DNA of 41,723 bases. Source: a virus. The notes below the pieces were generated by a model. That model was not told the DNA's origin and ran no database searches. It saw only the letters and a program-made list of their open reading frames with translations. Shown here one piece after another: positions 38,467 through 41,723 of the stretch. Within the stretch, counting starts at the first letter, position 1; each line of letters starts with the position of its first letter. The translations under genes were made by a program, and so were the position numbers. The DNA lies in the IMG/VR virus record IMGVR_UViG_3300036652_002526, positions 1 through 41,723 of that record. One strand, written 5' to 3'.

Positions 38467-41400
38467 TTAGTACCCCGTCGCGTCAGCGGCCAAGACGACA
38501 AACTTCGCGGCGGCTGCGTCATAGCGCAGTCCGATAGTGTGCGTTTTCCCGGCGACGGTCGTGCCAATCCACGAGGCAATGCCCGAATTGGTAACATTGG
38601 TCGGTGTCGCGACTGTTTGTGAGGCGGCTCCCTTGATGCGGATAAGCAGGTCCTGGCCGTCCGTCGGCGTACCCGATAGCGTGAAGCTGGTGATATTCGC
38701 GGCGAGGGCGGTGATGTTGTATTGGTCATAGGAGTCGGTATTGACCGAAGGCGCGGCACTGGAAGTTGTGGTACCGATGCGTTCGGTAATACGTTTGTTG
38801 GTGAGTGTTTGGGTACTTGTCAACATGGCAATACTCGCCGTGTCCGAGAGGTTGGTGGAAGCTAGAGAGATATTAGCTGAACCGTCAAAAGAAACGCCAG
38901 CGATGGTCCGGGCAGTCGTGAGTTTGGCAGCCGAGCCAGTTGTATTCTGGTTGAATATTGGGAATGTGTTGCCAGCACCAGTGAGGTCTTTATTGGTGAG
39001 TGCTTGGGTGTCAGTCGTACCGACGATGGTGCCTGTTGGAGCCGCCTTAGACGTACCCCATGCCGTCCCAGTCGAAACAGCGATACCGCTGCCGGGATAA
39101 ACCATGCTGCCGCCGCTCACAGTAATGTCGTAGCGAGTGCCCGAGCCATCACCTGTAATACGCGTACCGGAGCCAGTAATCATACCTAACTCGAACTTCA
39201 GGTTGGTCGCCCCGTTAATATTGACGATACCCGTGTTCGGGGTGGCGTCCATGAATATCTGGTCGATGAGGATACCACCAGACATCGCGCCAGCGCTGTC
39301 ATTGATGTTGATAACCGAGTTGCCGATGTTGGCCGTCGGTCCGGTGTTCATAAAGATGTTAGTAAACGACGCTTGGTTGTATCCAGGGGAAGCGGAAGCC
39401 GAGCCGAACGTGATGGCGTTAAACGGCGTGGAGTAGCTGGTGTTGTAATTCCCGGCGCTGAAGAAGATCTGGTCCATATAGAGCTGCTGGGTGTAGCTGT
39501 CAAATACACAGAAGTCGCCGTTGACGGTCGGGTAGTTCTCGATTTTACACTGGCTAAAGAAGAAGCCGTTATTACCGCCGCCCGTCGCACCCGTGCCGCG
39601 TTTAATCCAGATAGCACCGTTTAGGAACGTCTCAACGCGGAGCTGCTCAAACCACAGCATATTGGAGGTGCCATTAGCCGAACCGTAAATGTTGATAACC
39701 GGCAAGCTGGTGCTGCCGCAGTTGTTGAAGGTAATCTGGCTGAAGTACGAATCCTGGGTAGTGTTGATGTCCCAGGCCACGTCGTTGCTGCCAACGAACG
39801 AACAGCCACGGAAGAACATCTGCTGGCAGGAATTGAGTTGGACTAAGCCGCCCGTCGAAGCATTGCCATCGACCGTTATATCAACCATGCCGCCATACTG
39901 GTTCGCGAAGGTTGGCCCTTGATAGCCGAGCCACGATACCGCGACGCCAAAGCTGGAATTTTTGAATATGCGCGAGGCATGGTGACCGTCCCCGCGCAGG
40001 ATTACCCCGTAGCCTGAAGCCGAACTGGTAGCGCTCGAACAGTTGAGGGTAGCCGTTATCTTATATGTTCCCGCAGGGAAGTAGACGGTCGCAGTTCCCT
40101 GGTTTGTCGCCAGAGCCGCATTGATGGCGCTCTGGATAGACGAGGTATCGTCGTTGGAGCCGTTACCGATCGCCCCGTAGTCCTTCACATTGAAGAATGA
40201 CTTGTTTATGGTCACCCATGAGGCGTTCGTGGCATTTGTAGTGAGGTATTTTCCACTGTTGCCCGCCTGTGAGGGGAGAAGGGCATTTAGGGCGGCAGTA
40301 GCGGTTATCTGACCCGTACCGCCATTAGCGAGCGGAAGAATCGTCGAGCCGACGTTCGCCGTTAAATCGATAGAACTGAGCGTTGCCAATGAACCGAGCC
40401 CAAGGTTCGTGCGGGCGCTGCTCGCGCTTGCCACGTCTGAGAGGTTATTCGTGGAGGATAAGGAATAGACAGTGCCCGTCCCTGCATCTGAGATATTAGT
40501 CGTACAGCCGCTGATAGCGTTATTCGCGACAACCGTTGCAGTTGCCCCTGAGCCAATCTGGATGCCCGTAGCGACTTCTGAAATTGTATTGCCGCTGATG
40601 AGGGCATACCCGCCGCTGGTGTTTACTTGGATACCGATCGCGCCCGCAAGGGGTGCTGAACTGCTGGTAACCGTGTTGCCAACGACCGTCGCGCCGTAGC
40701 CTCCGACACTATCATTGATGAATATTCCACTTCCGGCATACCCCATGTGAATGGTGTTTCCTGAAACGGTACAGCCGTCGACGACCTGTATGCCATTACT
40801 CCCAGCCTGGTATACCGTGTTACCAGTGAATGAGCACCGGAAATCTGACGTAAATATTGCGGCATCACCCCCGAAGAACGAATTTCCTGTAACCGACACC
40901 CATTCGCCGCCGGTGCAGAGAAGCGGTGAGCTGCTCCCGAAGTTGTTGCTTTGGCGGTACACGAAGTTACCGGAGAATGTCGAATCCGCATTCAACCAGA
41001 CACCGCCTCCCGACACATGAGCTGCGATGAAGTGGTTGCCAACGGCACGATTGCGCGGACCAAAAAAACAAACAGCAGCACTGCTCGTCGCTTCAAATAT
41101 ATTGTTGGAATATGCGTTATAGTAATAATTTGAATTGAAATACCCACTCGCTTGCCCCTTGATGTGATTCAACGTCAACGTGGAAAACTGTCCCGCTATC
41201 TGCGTCTGGTAACTTGCGCCGTTGTCTATCGTCACGCCGGACAGTTTTAGGTAGTTGCCGGAGAGGACGAGGTTCGCTCCAAGCGTCAGGAGCACCGTTT
41301 CGTCTCCTGCCCCGATAATCGTCAGGTTGGCTTGGGCGAACGTGCCGCCTGCTTCACTGTAAGAGCCTGGTTTGATAAAGATGGTATCCCCTGCAACCGC

Positions 41401-41723
41401 CGCGGCGAGGCAGGCTGAGAGGGTCGTGTAATCACCGCCAGTCGGAGCGACAAGATGCGTATAGAGGATTTGTCCGCTTCCACCCGTACCATTGGCGGCT
41501 GCCGTGATGCGTCCCTTAGCATCGACGGTGAGATTGGTATTCGTGTATGAACCGGGCGCAACGGCTGTGGAGGCAAGCGTTGCCGCGGCGCTGCCGGGGC
41601 CGCTGGCCGTGACGTCACCCGTTAAAGCAGTCAAATAGTTGCCCGTGGGCTGCTTACCGGCAAGGTCAGATACCAGGTTCGTTACCTGCGATTCCGCAAT
41701 GTTCGGGATATCGGCGGGGGTTC
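38467..41723 (-). CDS. Giant beta-helix tailspike (runs off right edge)
   Basis: Open at the right edge, stop at 38467; at least 1080 residues. Order from the visible end: fibre module ([32 protein letters not shown]), a first right-handed beta-helix (GDTIFIKPGSYSEAGGTFAQ to ISGCTTNISDAGTGT, with repeated ISGNTI/VSGNTI turns), a linker, a second pectate-lyase-3-type beta-helix (VKDYGAIGNGSNDDTSSIQS; YFPAGTYKITATLN), and a C-terminal fibre cap (LTNKRITERIGTTTSS; NITSFTLSGTPTDGQDLLI). Such spikes bind and degrade surface polysaccharide. A 126-bp repeat links it in frame to the collagen-like fibre at the left edge, so the complete gene is probably one very long protein. The TTG at 41634 is unlikely to be the true start. 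Confidence 0.85.
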   Translation of the reverse strand, partial: TPADIPNIAESQVTNLVSDLAGKQPTGNYLTALTGDVTASGPGSAAATLASTAVAPGSYTNTNLTVDAKGRITAAANGTGGSGQILYTHLVAPTGGDYTTLSACLAAAVAGDTIFIKPGSYSEAGGTFAQANLTIIGAGDETVLLTLGANLVLSGNYLKLSGVTIDNGASYQTQIAGQFSTLTLNHIKGQASGYFNSNYYYNAYSNNIFEATSSAAVCFFGPRNRAVGNHFIAAHVSGGGVWLNADSTFSGNFVYRQSNNFGSSSPLLCTGGEWVSVTGNSFFGGDAAIFTSDFRCSFTGNTVYQAGSNGIQVVDGCTVSGNTIHMGYAGSGIFINDSVGGYGATVVGNTVTSSSAPLAGAIGIQVNTSGGYALISGNTISEVATGIQIGSGATATVVANNAISGCTTNISDAGTGTVYSLSSTNNLSDVASASSARTNLGLGSLATLSSIDLTANVGSTILPLANGGTGQITATAALNALLPSQAGNSGKYLTTNATNASWVTINKSFFNVKDYGAIGNGSNDDTSSIQSAINAALATNQGTATVYFPAGTYKITATLNCSSATSSASGYGVILRGDGHHASRIFKNSSFGVAVSWLGYQGPTFANQYGGMVDITVDGNASTGGLVQLNSCQQMFFRGCSFVGSNDVAWDINTTQDSYFSQITFNNCGSTSLPVINIYGSANGTSNMLWFEQLRVETFLNGAIWIKRGTGATGGGNNGFFFSQCKIENYPTVNGDFCVFDSYTQQLYMDQIFFSAGNYNTSYSTPFNAITFGSASASPGYNQASFTNIFMNTGPTANIGNSVININDSAGAMSGGILIDQIFMDATPNTGIVNINGATNLKFELGMITGSGTRITGDGSGTRYDITVSGGSMVYPGSGIAVSTGTAWGTSKAAPTGTIVGTTDTQALTNKDLTGAGNTFPIFNQNTTGSAAKLTTARTIAGVSFDGSANISLASTNLSDTASIAMLTSTQTLTNKRITERIGTTTSSAAPSVNTDSYDQYNITALAANITSFTLSGTPTDGQDLLIRIKGAASQTVATPTNVTNSGIASWIGTTVAGKTHTIGLRYDAAAAKFVVLAADATGY
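41595..41720. repeat. 126-bp direct repeat, right copy (also 3-128)
   Basis: Exact copy of bases 3-128 with unmatched flanks on both sides, in the same reading frame of fibre coding sequence. The assembly probably broke or joined at this repeat. Confidence 0.95.

Noticed and set aside
38940-41600. CRISPR array or tandem DNA repeats in the tailspike region
   Set aside because: The repetition is at protein level (beta-helix turns, fibre modules); no regularly spaced identical DNA repeats are seen.

Overview
The window is almost entirely one double-stranded DNA tailed-phage genome, probably a temperate phage or phage-plasmid, read as a near-complete contig. Head and tail genes (terminase, portal, scaffold, HK97-type capsid, short-tail and internal virion proteins, collar, fibres, tailspike), lysis genes and an early replication block are all present. 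There is a tyrosine integrase. I saw no tRNA, rRNA or host housekeeping gene. The virion set has no long-tail tape measure with tail tube or sheath, but has large internal-virion-type proteins and a tailspike, so a podovirus-like particle is the best inference. The host is uncertain: fibre and collar modules resemble those I associate with Patescibacteria (CPR) phages, while the integrase and the TraG/replication-relaxation pair also recall Chloroflexota elements. These are impressions from memory, not searches. The genetic code is standard.

Layout. (1) 1-17.4 kb, minus strand: late genes read leftward from a promoter at about 17.4 kb, in the order two small proteins, TerS, TerL, HAD enzyme, small protein, portal, small protein, scaffold, capsid, two small proteins, two large virion proteins, two tail/connector proteins, collar fibre, two small proteins, and a collagen-like fibre that runs off the left edge. 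(2) 17.5-22.3 kb: accessory zone with small leaderless genes, a compact type II restriction-modification pair (BglII/BstYI-like endonuclease plus SPPY methyltransferase), a promoter/operator with a 73-aa gene, a decayed HNH-AP2 homing endonuclease, and about 460 bp of structured non-coding DNA. (3) 22.3-26.9 kb: a ribbon-helix-helix-type gene divergent from a plus-strand operon encoding a small membrane protein, a TraG/VirD4-like ATPase, a replication-relaxation family protein, an excisionase-like HTH and small proteins. (4) 27.0-28.9 kb: a probable Acb2/Tad1-type cyclic-nucleotide sponge (anti-CBASS/anti-Thoeris), divergent from the integrase, then a G-rich, repeat-rich putative attP region and a candidate small RNA. 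(5) 28.7-34.1 kb, minus strand: tightly overlapping early operon with an SSB-like protein, RusA resolvase, ArdC-like antirestriction protein and many small ORFs, read from a TTGACA-17-TATGCT promoter at 34.14-34.17 kb. (6) 34.2-36.7 kb: lysis cassette (CHAP endolysin and several small membrane proteins). (7) 36.7-41.7 kb, minus strand: LysM protein, structural protein and a very long double beta-helix tailspike that runs off the right edge.

The two window ends share a 126-bp exact repeat, in the same reading frame, inside fibre coding sequence. The collagen-like N-terminus at the left edge and the tailspike at the right edge are therefore probably the two halves of one giant fibre gene on a circular or circularly permuted genome. 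The assembly seems to break in an intragenic repeat.

The most notable signals are a recurring pattern in which a -10 hexamer sits 6-9 nt before a start codon (predicted leaderless mRNAs); inverted repeats wrapped around or next to -10 boxes; an 18-bp in-frame tandem duplication in the sponge gene; a chain of 4-nt-overlapping micro-ORFs that contains an intrinsic terminator and lies opposite a candidate sRNA; and a conjugation-type coupling ATPase inside a phage genome.
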